Shown: in pieces, positions 54,985 to 63,527 of the stretch
Numbering within the stretch: the stretch's first letter is position 1
How the letters are laid out: each line of letters starts with the position of its first letter
DNA from: Flagellimonas pacifica
GTDB taxonomy: Bacteria > Bacteroidota > Bacteroidia > Flavobacteriales > Flavobacteriaceae
Reading direction: 5' to 3'
Assembly: GCF_900215465.1 (NCBI RefSeq)
Contig: NZ_OBEH01000001.1
Coordinates: 930,001-994,000, forward strand
DNA length: 64,000 nt
The notes under the pieces: model-generated
What the model saw: only the letters and a program-made list of their open reading frames with translations
The model's database searches: none
What the model was told of the DNA's origin: nothing
Made by a program: the position numbers and the translations under genes

Positions 54985-55335
54985 ATGAAGAAAGCAATAT
55001 TTTTTATGGCAGTACTGTTTTCGGTTGGTATGTACTCTCAAGATACTGAACCTACTTTGGAAAAAGTGGGGGAGATGGTTAAGGCTACATATTTTCACGA
55101 AAATGGCGAAATCGCCCAAACCGGGCATTTTTTAGATGGAAAATTACATGGACAATGGTTTATGTATAATACAGATGGCAAAAAGACTGCCTCTGGAAAA
55201 TATGTAAATGGAACAAGATCTGGCAAATGGTTTTTCTGGGAAGGAGAAATTTTAAGAGAAGTTGATTTTGCTGACAATCGTATTGTTGATGTAAAGAATT
55301 GGAACCAATCGCAATTGGCTTCTACAAATAGATAA
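54985..55335 (+). CDS. YwqK/MORN-like repeat protein, secreted
   Basis: Start at ATG 54985 (MKKAIFFMAVLFSVGMYSQ, a signal peptide); a GTG 33 bases earlier would add a tail before the signal. The mature part holds three MORN-type repeats (YFHENGEIAQTGHFLDGKLHG, YNTDGKKTASGKYVNGTRSG, FWEGEILREVDF), like the YwqK antitoxin-labelled family in Bacteroidetes, which has no proven toxin partner here. Role unknown; probably envelope. Confidence 0.8.
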   Translation: MKKAIFFMAVLFSVGMYSQDTEPTLEKVGEMVKATYFHENGEIAQTGHFLDGKLHGQWFMYNTDGKKTASGKYVNGTRSGKWFFWEGEILREVDFADNRIVDVKNWNQSQLASTNR

Positions 55336-55352
55336 AATAAAAAGTATTTTAT

Positions 55353-55385
55353 AAAAAAAGCCTTGGCAATTCCAAGGCTTTTTTT
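55353..55385. terminator. Bidirectional terminator
   Basis: Stem AAAAAAAGCCTTGG/CCAAGGCTTTTTTT (55353-55366 and 55372-55385), 14 bp, with T-runs on both strands. Serves the YwqK gene on the plus strand and the efflux operon that ends at 55387 on the minus strand. Confidence 0.9.
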
Positions 55386-55386
55386 A

Positions 55387-58300
55387 TTAGACTGCTATAT
55401 CAAGCACCTTCTTTTTGTTTTCTTCTTTTCTTATTCTTCGTTTATGTAGTCTTACTTTAATTCTATATACCAAACTAAATAGAATTGGAACTACGATCAA
55501 GGTCAAGAAGGTAGCTACAAACAATCCGTAGATTACTGTCCAGGCCAATGGACCCCAGAAAATTACGTTGTCACCACCAAAGTAAATGTTTGGATTGAAC
55601 TCACTGAATAAGGTAAAGAAATTAATGTTGAATCCTGTTGCCAAAGGAATCAATCCAAGAATGGTAGTGATTGCAGTCAATAGTACAGGACGTAACCTAG
55701 CTTTACCGCCTTTTACAACAGCTTCCAAGAAATCCTTTGACTCCAAAAGATCATCCTCTTCTAAATCTAGCTCCACTTTTTTCCTGTCAATCAATAGTTG
55801 TGTGTAATCCAATAGTACCACACCATTGTTTACCACAATACCTGCCAATGAAATAATTCCCATCATGGTCATCATGATTACGAAAGCACTTCCAGTCGCC
55901 ACAATTCCACCAAATACCCCAATCAAACTTAAGAAAATGGCCAACATAATGATTCCAGGTTTGGAAACAGAGTTGAACTGGAAAATCAAAATAAAGAAAA
56001 TCAATCCAAGACCGGTAAAGAAGGCTCCCATTAAAAAAGCCATTTGCTTGTTCTGTTCTTCTATTTGACCTGTATAATCAATTTTGATATCAGCTGGAAG
56101 ATCCGCGAAACTTTCCATTTCATCCTGTACCTTGCTCACAATTGCACCTGCATCGGTAAAGCCTGGAGCCAATGCTGAATATACAGTTACTACTCTTTGC
56201 GTTTCTTTATGTTTGATAGCGCTAAAACCGGAAGTGTTTACCTGTCTGGCAACGGCCGAAATAGGTACCTCTTTGGTTTGTCCTGAGTTTTGATCCTTAA
56301 AAGTGATCTTTTGGTTGAAGATTGCACTGGTGTTATACCTGTTCTCTTCATTGAAACGAACATAGATGTCGTAATCCTCACCATCTTCTTTATAGATACC
56401 TGCTTTCGCCCCAAAAATGGAGTTCCGAAGTTGTTGCCCCACCTGACCAGTAGATACACTAAGCTCTCCAGCTTTTTTTCTGTCCACTTCAACAAGCATG
56501 GAAGGCTTGGATTTATTCACATCAATTTTAAGCTCATCAATTCCAGGAATGTTTTTTCCATTGATGTAATTACGCATTTTTTCTGCTGTCGCAATCAATT
56601 CAGAATAATCATTTCCTTCCAACTCAATGTTGATAGGATACCCCGCTGGTGGACCCACAGCATCTTTTTCCACTGAAATAGCAACACCAGGATATACATC
56701 TTTTAACGCTTCCTGTACTTTTTTCAGAAGATCATTACTGTTTGCACCTTCACGGAATTTGTACTCCCGCATGGTTGCGGTAATTTTTCCACGATGAGGC
56801 ATTTCGGCGGCAGAACCACCATCTGTCTGTGGGTTACCAGCTCCTTCACCAACTTGAGATACCGCACTTTCGGTCAAAAAGTTGTAGTCCCCATGCATAT
56901 AGGTATTCTCGTTGATGATATCATAGACTCTTTTTTCAATTTCATCGGTGATTTCATTGGTCTTTTTAATATCGGTTCCTTCAGGATATTCGATATAGAC
57001 AATAATCTGATTTGGAGTGTTGTCCGGAAAGAATTCAACTTTGGTACGCTGACTTCCTACTGATGCTCCAAAGCCCATAAAGGCAATCAGCAATAATACA
57101 AAAGTGCCTATGGCAATATAGATGGGCTTTCTGCCAGCTAAAGCCTTACGCAAAGTTTTTTCATAGAGTTTTTCCCATTTGGGCAAAATTCTGTTTTGAA
57201 AACCGTTGGCCCAGCCTCTAAGGAAAAGTCGGTAGCCCCAAAGTAAAATAGCGGTAACGATCATCAATGTACCCAGAGCACGATAAGTGCCTCCAAAAAT
57301 GACAATCAACAGACCAATTCCTGCAACAATAGAGGTTATTTGAATGATTTGTTTTAAGGGCATATCCTTGTCCTCTGTGGTCATATAACGAGATACCAAA
57401 ACGGAGTTAAAGAAGATGGCCACAAACAGTGATGAGCCCAATACAACGGATAAGGTTACTGGGAAATAGATCATGAACTGCCCCATAACCCCGGGCCATA
57501 ACCCTAACGGAACAAAAGCTGCCACCGTTGTTAGGGTTGAAATAATAATGGGGAAGGCAATTTCACCGATTCCTTTTTTTGCAGCTTCCATACGCGACAT
57601 GCCTTCTTGATCAATAAGTCGATATACATTTTCAACTACCACAATACCATTATCTACCAGCATCCCCAGTCCCATGATCAAACCAAACAATATCATGGTG
57701 TTCATAGTATAGCCTAACATGCTTAAGATCATGAGTGACATAAACATTGACATTGGAATGGCAAACCCAACAAAAAGGGCATTTTTAAATCCTAGGAAGA
57801 ACATCAAAACGGTGACAACCAGAATAATCCCGAAGATGATATTGTTCACCAAATCATCAACCTGGCCAATGGTCTTTGAGGATTGGTCATTGGCAATACT
57901 GATTTTTAAGTCTTGTGGAAATTCATTTTTAACAGCTTCGTCCACAATTACTTGGATTTGCTCTGCGGCCGCCACCATGTTTTTACCTGCACGTTTCTTT
58001 ACATCAAGCATTACCACAGGTTCACCAAACTCGCGTGCATAAGTGGTTTTATCCTCTTCCTTAAAGGAGATTTTTGCAACATCCTTTAAATAAACAGGGT
58101 CATCATTCTCAGATTTTACCACAAAACTTTCAAGGTCACTTGGGCGATCTATTTCGCCAACGATCCTTATGGTTCTTCGTTGCCCGCTGGTAATCAGGTT
58201 ACCGGCAGAAGTAGTCATGTTTTCCCTGCTGATAGTATTTATGATATCATCAAAGCTTACTTTGGCCGCCATCATTTTATAGATGTCCACTGCGACTTCA

Positions 58301-58896
58301 ACTTCTTTTTCCTGGGCACCTCTAATATCAACTTGTTTTATTTCTTGCAAGCTTTCTATTTCATCTTCTAAATACTCCCCGTACTCCTTAAGCTTATCTA
58401 CGGGGTAATCTCCAGAGATATTTATGTTTAGGATAGGAATTTCCTCGGACATACTGAGGTCAAAAACGTTGGGTTCCACTTTTGCTCCATTAAAGGTGGG
58501 CCAATCTTCGCCGGCAGTTTGTGAGTCAACCTCATCCTTTACTTTTTGTTTGGCAGCTTCAACGGAAATACTCTCGTCAAATTCCACAATGATCATGGAA
58601 TAATCTTCCTGCGAAGTTGATGTTATCTCAACAACATTACTGACAGTTTTAAGCTCATCTTCAAGTGGGTCGGTGATTAATTTTTCAATATCCTCAGCTG
58701 TGTTTCCCGGGTAAAGGGAGCTAATGTAGATTTTTGTTTCCTTGATTTCCGGGAAGTTTTCCCTGGGCATGCTAAAGTATGCGGATGCCCCTAAAAAAAG
58801 GATTACCGCAATCAAAACATACATGGTTGTTTTGTTGTCAATGGCCCAAGATGACAACCGAAACTCTTTATCTACTTTTTTCTTTTGTTTGCTCAT
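55387..58896 (-). CDS. RND-family efflux transporter permease
   Basis: A 1169-residue AcrB-like inner-membrane pump: twelve transmembrane helices and two large periplasmic loops. TM4 reads GLGMLVDNGIVVVENVY, where the first Asp of the proton relay is kept and the second is Asn, common in this branch. The C-terminal half repeats the pattern (GIVVNNGVVLLDYTQ). It exports hydrophobic compounds through the adaptor and TolC encoded upstream. The specificity group (drug or metal) cannot be told, though no metal motifs are seen. Confidence 0.92.
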   Translation of the reverse strand: MSKQKKKVDKEFRLSSWAIDNKTTMYVLIAVILFLGASAYFSMPRENFPEIKETKIYISSLYPGNTAEDIEKLITDPLEDELKTVSNVVEITSTSQEDYSMIIVEFDESISVEAAKQKVKDEVDSQTAGEDWPTFNGAKVEPNVFDLSMSEEIPILNINISGDYPVDKLKEYGEYLEDEIESLQEIKQVDIRGAQEKEVEVAVDIYKMMAAKVSFDDIINTISRENMTTSAGNLITSGQRRTIRIVGEIDRPSDLESFVVKSENDDPVYLKDVAKISFKEEDKTTYAREFGEPVVMLDVKKRAGKNMVAAAEQIQVIVDEAVKNEFPQDLKISIANDQSSKTIGQVDDLVNNIIFGIILVVTVLMFFLGFKNALFVGFAIPMSMFMSLMILSMLGYTMNTMILFGLIMGLGMLVDNGIVVVENVYRLIDQEGMSRMEAAKKGIGEIAFPIIISTLTTVAAFVPLGLWPGVMGQFMIYFPVTLSVVLGSSLFVAIFFNSVLVSRYMTTEDKDMPLKQIIQITSIVAGIGLLIVIFGGTYRALGTLMIVTAILLWGYRLFLRGWANGFQNRILPKWEKLYEKTLRKALAGRKPIYIAIGTFVLLLIAFMGFGASVGSQRTKVEFFPDNTPNQIIVYIEYPEGTDIKKTNEITDEIEKRVYDIINENTYMHGDYNFLTESAVSQVGEGAGNPQTDGGSAAEMPHRGKITATMREYKFREGANSNDLLKKVQEALKDVYPGVAISVEKDAVGPPAGYPINIELEGNDYSELIATAEKMRNYINGKNIPGIDELKIDVNKSKPSMLVEVDRKKAGELSVSTGQVGQQLRNSIFGAKAGIYKEDGEDYDIYVRFNEENRYNTSAIFNQKITFKDQNSGQTKEVPISAVARQVNTSGFSAIKHKETQRVVTVYSALAPGFTDAGAIVSKVQDEMESFADLPADIKIDYTGQIEEQNKQMAFLMGAFFTGLGLIFFILIFQFNSVSKPGIIMLAIFLSLIGVFGGIVATGSAFVIMMTMMGIISLAGIVVNNGVVLLDYTQLLIDRKKVELDLEEDDLLESKDFLEAVVKGGKARLRPVLLTAITTILGLIPLATGFNINFFTLFSEFNPNIYFGGDNVIFWGPLAWTVIYGLFVATFLTLIVVPILFSLVYRIKVRLHKRRIRKEENKKKVLDIAV

Positions 58897-58966
58897 TCTT
58901 TTAAAAGTCTTTAGCCTATGATTGATAGACGTTAGTTGATTGTTTTTCTACAGATTGATCTGTTGG

Positions 58967-60157
58967 CTATTGACCATGGCTTTGATCACCATTCTTGATT
59001 CTAACTTTTTGCCCTTCCTTAACGCTTCGTGCACCTTCATCAATAATACCATCTCCATTGCTTATTCCAGAGATTACCTCAACATAATCCCCTTGGGTTT
59101 TTCCGGTTTCAATAATTACTTTCTTGGCAATGGCATCTGAAGAAATGGAGTCTGCATCCACTAAATACACATATTGTTCTCCTTCGGCATTTTCCGAAAC
59201 GATACTTTGGGGAATAAGGATTGCATTCTCATTGGTGTAGTCATTGATCATGACTTTTGCCGTAAGGTTTGGCTTTACTTTGCCACCTTCACTGGGAACT
59301 GGGATTTCGGCGGTGAATGATCTATTACTTGGATTGATAAAATTCCCTGTCTGTCTTATTTTGGTCGATACACTATCCCCTAAAACTGGAAAATATACCT
59401 GAACATTTTTACCGGGTGTTACATTTGGTAAATGGCTTTCTGGAACCTCTACTTCAATGTACATATTGGACAGGTTCACAATTCGGAAGACCTCTGAACC
59501 AGGTCCAGGGCTCACTACTGTTCCCTGATCTTTGATCACATCATCAATAATACCTGAAAATGGTGCCCTAATTGTGGATTTTGAAACCTGACTTTGCATT
59601 TGCTTTACAGCACTTTCTTGTGCTTCATATGTGGTTTTTGCCTGTAGGTATTGAATTTCCGAACCAATGTTTTGTTCCCAAAGTCTTTTTTGACGTTCAA
59701 AAGTGGTCTTTGCTAACTCAGATTGAGTCTTTAGTTGTGCTAACTGGCTGGACAATCCTCCATCATCAATTGAGGCCAATATCTGTCCTTTACCAACTTT
59801 TTGTCCCTTTTTAACATAAACTCGGTATAACGTACCACCCATTTCTGGGTAAACCAATACATTTTGTTTGGTCATTACATCACCCTGAAGCTCCAGATAA
59901 TGATTGAACTTTTCGGTTTTGGCCTCAATAGTGGTTACCAAAGGTAATTTGGCATTGTCATCTAGTGTAGCGATTACGGAATCTAAAGATTTTAGATTTT
60001 TTTCCAGAGCTTTTTGTTGTTCCGAAATTTCGGTTCTCTTTGCTCGGATAGCCCCCAAATCGTTTCCGGCAATAACACCTTCCACAGAACTGTTGCCTCC
60101 ACCTCCGCAAGAAGATAAAATTACCCCTGTGAATACTATATATATAATTCTTTTCAT
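58967..60157 (-). CDS. Efflux periplasmic adaptor (membrane fusion) lipoprotein
   Basis: Lipoprotein signal with Cys17 (ILSSCGGGG), a coiled-coil hairpin (about 40-60 and 140-190), a lipoyl-like domain with GTLYRVYVKKGQKVGKGQILASIDDGG and a beta-barrel with membrane-proximal domain (VPESHLPNVTPGKNVQVYF). It bridges the RND pump to TolC. Gaps of 23 and 70 bases link it to its neighbours. Confidence 0.92.
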   Translation of the reverse strand: MKRIIYIVFTGVILSSCGGGGNSSVEGVIAGNDLGAIRAKRTEISEQQKALEKNLKSLDSVIATLDDNAKLPLVTTIEAKTEKFNHYLELQGDVMTKQNVLVYPEMGGTLYRVYVKKGQKVGKGQILASIDDGGLSSQLAQLKTQSELAKTTFERQKRLWEQNIGSEIQYLQAKTTYEAQESAVKQMQSQVSKSTIRAPFSGIIDDVIKDQGTVVSPGPGSEVFRIVNLSNMYIEVEVPESHLPNVTPGKNVQVYFPVLGDSVSTKIRQTGNFINPSNRSFTAEIPVPSEGGKVKPNLTAKVMINDYTNENAILIPQSIVSENAEGEQYVYLVDADSISSDAIAKKVIIETGKTQGDYVEVISGISNGDGIIDEGARSVKEGQKVRIKNGDQSHGQ

Positions 60158-60180
60158 GATGATATGGTTTTCTTTTTTGA

Positions 60181-61539
60181 TTATTGATTTAGTATGGTTT
60201 CCAAGGTAGTTTTTCGGTTAATCACGTCTACCATGGATTGCAAATATTCTTGTTGGGTCGAGTAGAGCTGTGTCTGCGCTTGTCTAAGCTCGAAACTCGT
60301 GGCCAATCCTTCGGAATACTTTATCTGATTTTTATTTTCAATACGCTCGGCGAGCTTCAGATTTTCCTTAGAGGTGCCGTATTCTTCAATAGAAAGGATA
60401 TAGTCGCTTTTTGCACTTTCCAATTGAAGACGAATCTGTTCTTGAGCTTCTGTCAATTGTGTTTTTGCTTTATCAAGGGCAATTTTGGCACGTTGTGTAC
60501 TGGCACTCCTGCCCAAAGAACTGAATATAGGAATGTTAAGGTTGAAACCCATAACGGAAGACCCGAACCATTGCTGACCACTGCTCAAAAAATTAAAGCT
60601 GTCACTAAAAGAAGAACCTCCGTAATTGACAAAAGCATTTAAAGTGGGTAAGGCCCTACTTTTGGCGAGCTTATGTTCAAAAAATCGTTGTTCATTTAGA
60701 TTTAGAGCCAGTTTATAATCCACATTGTTCTCCATTTTAAACTCTGTGTCCAAAAGGCCAAGATCAATTTGCTTTTGCGTAAGGTCGTCCAAACTTTCTG
60801 TCAAAACTGTGGGAGATTCAATGGGAAGCCCCATGGTCAAATTCAACATTTGGAGGGTGATTTTCTCCAATCGCTTGGCATTCTTTAACTGGTTCTCTAT
60901 GGAAGACAACGTAATCTGTAATTGGTCGACACTTTCTTCATCTCCAAGACCGTTTTCATAAATGCGTTTGGTCTCGTAAAGATTTTTTTCCAGAGTCGCT
61001 TTGTTGTTTTCAGAGATCAAAACACTTTCCTGGGCAAGTAGCACATTGCCATAAGCTTCCACTACAGCTTTGCGAACATCCAAATCGGTCTTTTCCTTGT
61101 TGTTTTGACTATAGCTCAGAAAAGCTTTGGTGGCCTGAACACCTACAATATAGGATCCATCAAAAATTTGTTGTTCCAAGGTAGCCGTAGCAGTTGCCGT
61201 TTGCGGTTGTCCAAAAACAATAGGAACAAATACATCAGGGTCTCTTACAACTCCAGGAGGTAAAAACTCTTCGGGAACTAATATCGAAGGGAACTGTGAT
61301 TGGGGTTGTTTAAGCTGATTTTGATAACTAATGGCACCAGAAATCTGAGGAAGGCCCGTTGCAATGGTCTCCCATTTTTGTTTTTGGGCATCTGTGATAT
61401 CCCTGTTGGCGTTAATTGCACTATAATTGTTTTCTAGTGCATATACAACGGCCTCATCCAAACTAAAACTGTTTGTACTGTCTTGAGCCTGGGAAAACCA
61501 TGTGAATAGCAATAATAAACTAGTTAAGGTTGTTCGCAT
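60181..61539 (-). CDS. TolC-family outer-membrane efflux protein
   Basis: Signal peptide (1-18, WFSQA), then two OEP repeats of long coiled helices and strands (SFSLDEAVVYALENNYSAINANRDI; the second near AKSRALPTLNAFVNYGG). It forms the outer-membrane tunnel for the RND pump. The gene follows the regulator gene without gap (stop at 61540, start at 61539). Confidence 0.92.
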   Translation of the reverse strand: MRTTLTSLLLLFTWFSQAQDSTNSFSLDEAVVYALENNYSAINANRDITDAQKQKWETIATGLPQISGAISYQNQLKQPQSQFPSILVPEEFLPPGVVRDPDVFVPIVFGQPQTATATATLEQQIFDGSYIVGVQATKAFLSYSQNNKEKTDLDVRKAVVEAYGNVLLAQESVLISENNKATLEKNLYETKRIYENGLGDEESVDQLQITLSSIENQLKNAKRLEKITLQMLNLTMGLPIESPTVLTESLDDLTQKQIDLGLLDTEFKMENNVDYKLALNLNEQRFFEHKLAKSRALPTLNAFVNYGGSSFSDSFNFLSSGQQWFGSSVMGFNLNIPIFSSLGRSASTQRAKIALDKAKTQLTEAQEQIRLQLESAKSDYILSIEEYGTSKENLKLAERIENKNQIKYSEGLATSFELRQAQTQLYSTQQEYLQSMVDVINRKTTLETILNQ

Positions 61540-62145
61540 TTATTCTTGATTTGAATTGATGATTGAGTTTAATATTTGTCTTCCTTTTGGCGTTACTATC
61601 CCTCTTAAATGATATTCCAAGTAATAATCCATTAGTTGGGGCATTGAGAAGATTTGCATTGGAAAAAGATTATTGTCCTTAATACTGGTTACCCCAGAAA
61701 AATAAATCCGGGATACAAATTCTGCATTTAGATTATCTCTGTATATTTCCATATCCATTCCCCGCATTACATTGTCCAATACGCAGTCCTGCATTACTTC
61801 AAAGTGCTTTTTTTTTAAAGTTTCGTGTATTTTGGGGTAATACTTCTGCAATTGGAATTGGGGAGACGATTTCTCATCTTTGAGATGTAGCATTACAAAC
61901 TTCTTTATTTCATAAAGCTCCTCAATTGGGTTTTTTTGTAGGGCAACAATTTCATCTATGCCATTGGAAATGTACCAGAATAAATCCATAGTACTTTCTT
62001 CAACCAATTTGGTCTTGTTCTCAAAATGGGAGTAAATTGTTTTTTTGGAAATCGCCATCTCATTGGCCAAGTCATCCATGGTTACACTCTTAAAACCTAG
62101 ATTTAGGAATAGCTCCGTTGCTTTATGTAAAATCTTTTCTCGCAT
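61540..62145 (-). CDS. TetR/AcrR-family regulator of the efflux operon
   Basis: I start at ATG 62145 (MREKILHKATELFLNLGFKSVTMDDLA), where the helix-turn-helix begins as in the family; a frame reaching 62184 would put 13 residues into the promoter. HTH at about residues 22-45 (DDLANEMAISKKTIYSHF), followed by a ligand-binding helical domain. First gene of tetR-tolC-MFP-RND; it presumably represses its own operon through the inverted repeat at 62168-62195. Confidence 0.92.
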   Translation of the reverse strand: MREKILHKATELFLNLGFKSVTMDDLANEMAISKKTIYSHFENKTKLVEESTMDLFWYISNGIDEIVALQKNPIEELYEIKKFVMLHLKDEKSSPQFQLQKYYPKIHETLKKKHFEVMQDCVLDNVMRGMDMEIYRDNLNAEFVSRIYFSGVTSIKDNNLFPMQIFSMPQLMDYYLEYHLRGIVTPKGRQILNSIINSNQE

Positions 62146-62154
62146 AATGGGGAG

Positions 62155-62184
62155 CAAAAATAGACGCGGAAACTCTAAAAACAA
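62155..62184 (-). promoter_or_regulatory. Promoter of the efflux operon
   Basis: TTG (62184-62182), 19 bases of spacer, then TATTTTTG (62162-62155) on the minus strand: both elements match. The -7 box ends nine bases before the ATG of tetR, so the message would have a leader of only a few bases. Confidence 0.7.
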
Positions 62185-62195
62185 AAAAAGTTTCC
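62168..62195 (-). promoter_or_regulatory. Candidate TetR operator overlapping the -33 region
   Basis: Perfect 7-bp inverted repeat GGAAACT (62168-62174) and AGTTTCC (62189-62195), 14 bases apart and 21 bp centre to centre. It spans the -33 element and part of the spacer, so a bound dimer would block polymerase. The regulator gene follows directly. Confidence 0.6.
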
Positions 62196-62360
62196 AAAGT
62201 TTTACATTTTTTTAACGAATGGTTAATTTTTGATTTTGCACTATGCTAATCAATACTATATTGACGAATATCTGGGCCAGAATTGGACTGAACTGTAGTT
62301 TTAGGTCTTGAACTCCAGAAAAAAGCTCTGCGGCCGTAATTTTCAATTCTTTTGAGGACT

Positions 62361-62795
62361 TTAGTTTTCTTCTGTGGAGCCATTGTTTTCTTCTTTTTTA
62401 ATTCGTTCTACATAGGTGCTAAAGGCTTTTTTACCCTCCTCTTTCCAGTATTGGTCATAGTATGTCCAATCTGAACCTCCATTTTTTGGATCACAAAAGT
62501 TGTCCCATTTCTTATGTTTTTTGCTCTTTTTGCTGCCTGGCCCTGATGAATCACTGCCAAAACCGAAAATTATTTTGGCCAACAATAATAGACCAAAAGA
62601 CTGCCAGTAGGTAAGGGTGGTCAGACCAAAAATATCAGGCATCAGCCAATTCCATAACCACATGAACACAAACCCCATTAGGAATATAAAGAGGATGCCC
62701 ATAACAATCATGAAAAATATCTTGAACCCTTTGGTTACATATTTTTTCACTTTTTTCTCTACTTTTCTTTCATAGTATATATCACTTGGTTCCAT
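62361..62795 (-). CDS. Membrane protein partnered with ECF sigma factor, unknown
   Basis: A 144-residue protein with a basic N-terminal region, two hydrophobic segments (about 25-50 and 62-80) and a long charged C-terminal tail rich in Lys and Glu with a WDNFCDPKNGGSDWTYYDQYW block. It starts five bases after the ECF sigma gene stop, so it is co-transcribed. It lacks the zinc-binding or FecR-type features of known anti-sigma factors, yet its place suggests regulation of that sigma factor. Confidence 0.75.
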   Translation of the reverse strand: MEPSDIYYERKVEKKVKKYVTKGFKIFFMIVMGILFIFLMGFVFMWLWNWLMPDIFGLTTLTYWQSFGLLLLAKIIFGFGSDSSGPGSKKSKKHKKWDNFCDPKNGGSDWTYYDQYWKEEGKKAFSTYVERIKKEENNGSTEEN

Positions 62796-62800
62796 ATCTC

Positions 62801-63346
62801 TTATGTTTTATTCATTTTAATTTTTTCTGTTTCTAAATAGTTTGATAGTAGCGATAGCGCCCTGTGTCTTCTTGACATTAATGTTCCTTGGGAGATTCTA
62901 GTTTGTGCTGCAATTTCCCGATAGGTATAGCCTTCAAAATCAACCGCAATAATAATATCACGATACAATGGTTTCAGTTGTTGTATCGCTTTTTTCAGAG
63001 CATTCATCAAATCTTCTGAATATGAATTATCTGCACTCCCATAAAAAAGCTCGGCAAACTCGGCCCATTTCGTATCAATGCCTTCGCTTTCATGGACCTT
63101 CTCTTTTTTGGTCCGCATTACATCTATAATTTTGTTTTTAACAGAGTTATAGACAAAACCAGCAACGTTTGTAATTGGTGAAGAATCATCTGACCTTGAA
63201 AATATCCGCAAGGCTACATCTTGTATGATATCCTCCGCATCTCGTTCTGTAGAATCATCCACCTTGGACTGTACATAAGTCTTGAGAGAATGATACTCAT
63301 CATTGAAAAAAGTCGAAAGGTTTTTATAATTCTCTTTGTTGGTCAC
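62801..63346 (-). CDS. ECF-type RNA polymerase sigma factor
   Basis: Begins with GTG at 63346; an in-frame stop two codons upstream excludes a longer start and no ATG fits before the sigma-2 domain. Region 2 (AEDIIQDVALRIFSR, FVYNSVKNKIIDVMR) and region 4 (LKPLYRDIIIAVDFEGYTYREIAAQTRISQGTLMSRRHRA) are clear. 181 residues, no extra domain. Probably activated by an envelope or other signal through the membrane partner encoded five bases downstream. A possible -7 box TAGATTTG lies at 63403-63396 (minus). Confidence 0.92.
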   Translation of the reverse strand: MTNKENYKNLSTFFNDEYHSLKTYVQSKVDDSTERDAEDIIQDVALRIFSRSDDSSPITNVAGFVYNSVKNKIIDVMRTKKEKVHESEGIDTKWAEFAELFYGSADNSYSEDLMNALKKAIQQLKPLYRDIIIAVDFEGYTYREIAAQTRISQGTLMSRRHRALSLLSNYLETEKIKMNKT

Positions 63347-63515
63347 CGTTCAAAAAAGACTGTTTGCTGCCTTCAATTATAAAGACGAAGGTTTTCAAAT
63401 CTATTGCGTTTTTTGCACAAACTTTTTTTGAATCCTGTTGATTTTGATTTTTGAACCAAAGAAAATGACGTAATAAACTCTTGAGGAATACCCAAATTGT
63501 TTCATTTATTGATCT

Positions 63516-63523
63516 TATTTTTG
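63516..63523 (+). promoter_or_regulatory. Candidate -7 box of polyprenyl synthase gene
   Basis: TATTTTTG fits TAnnTTTG, with a TTG at 63497-63499 16 bases before it. It ends just four bases before the ATG at 63528, so transcription would start at or very near the start codon, a leaderless message. Confidence 0.45.
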
Positions 63524-63527
63524 GCGT

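Noticed and set aside
54985..55335. Toxin-antitoxin module at YwqK
   Set aside because: The antitoxin label is only a family name; no toxin gene is adjacent.
55387..58896. Asn in place of the second proton-relay Asp in the RND pump as a defect
   Set aside because: The same DN pair is common in this branch of RND proteins, so it is not evidence of loss of function.
62146..62184. Longer start for the TetR gene
   Set aside because: It would run through the -7 and -33 elements and adds residues not typical before the HTH.
62241..62309. 22-codon open frame on the plus strand in the tetR/ECF gap
   Set aside because: No ribosome-binding or promoter signal and no membrane or other motif; likely chance.
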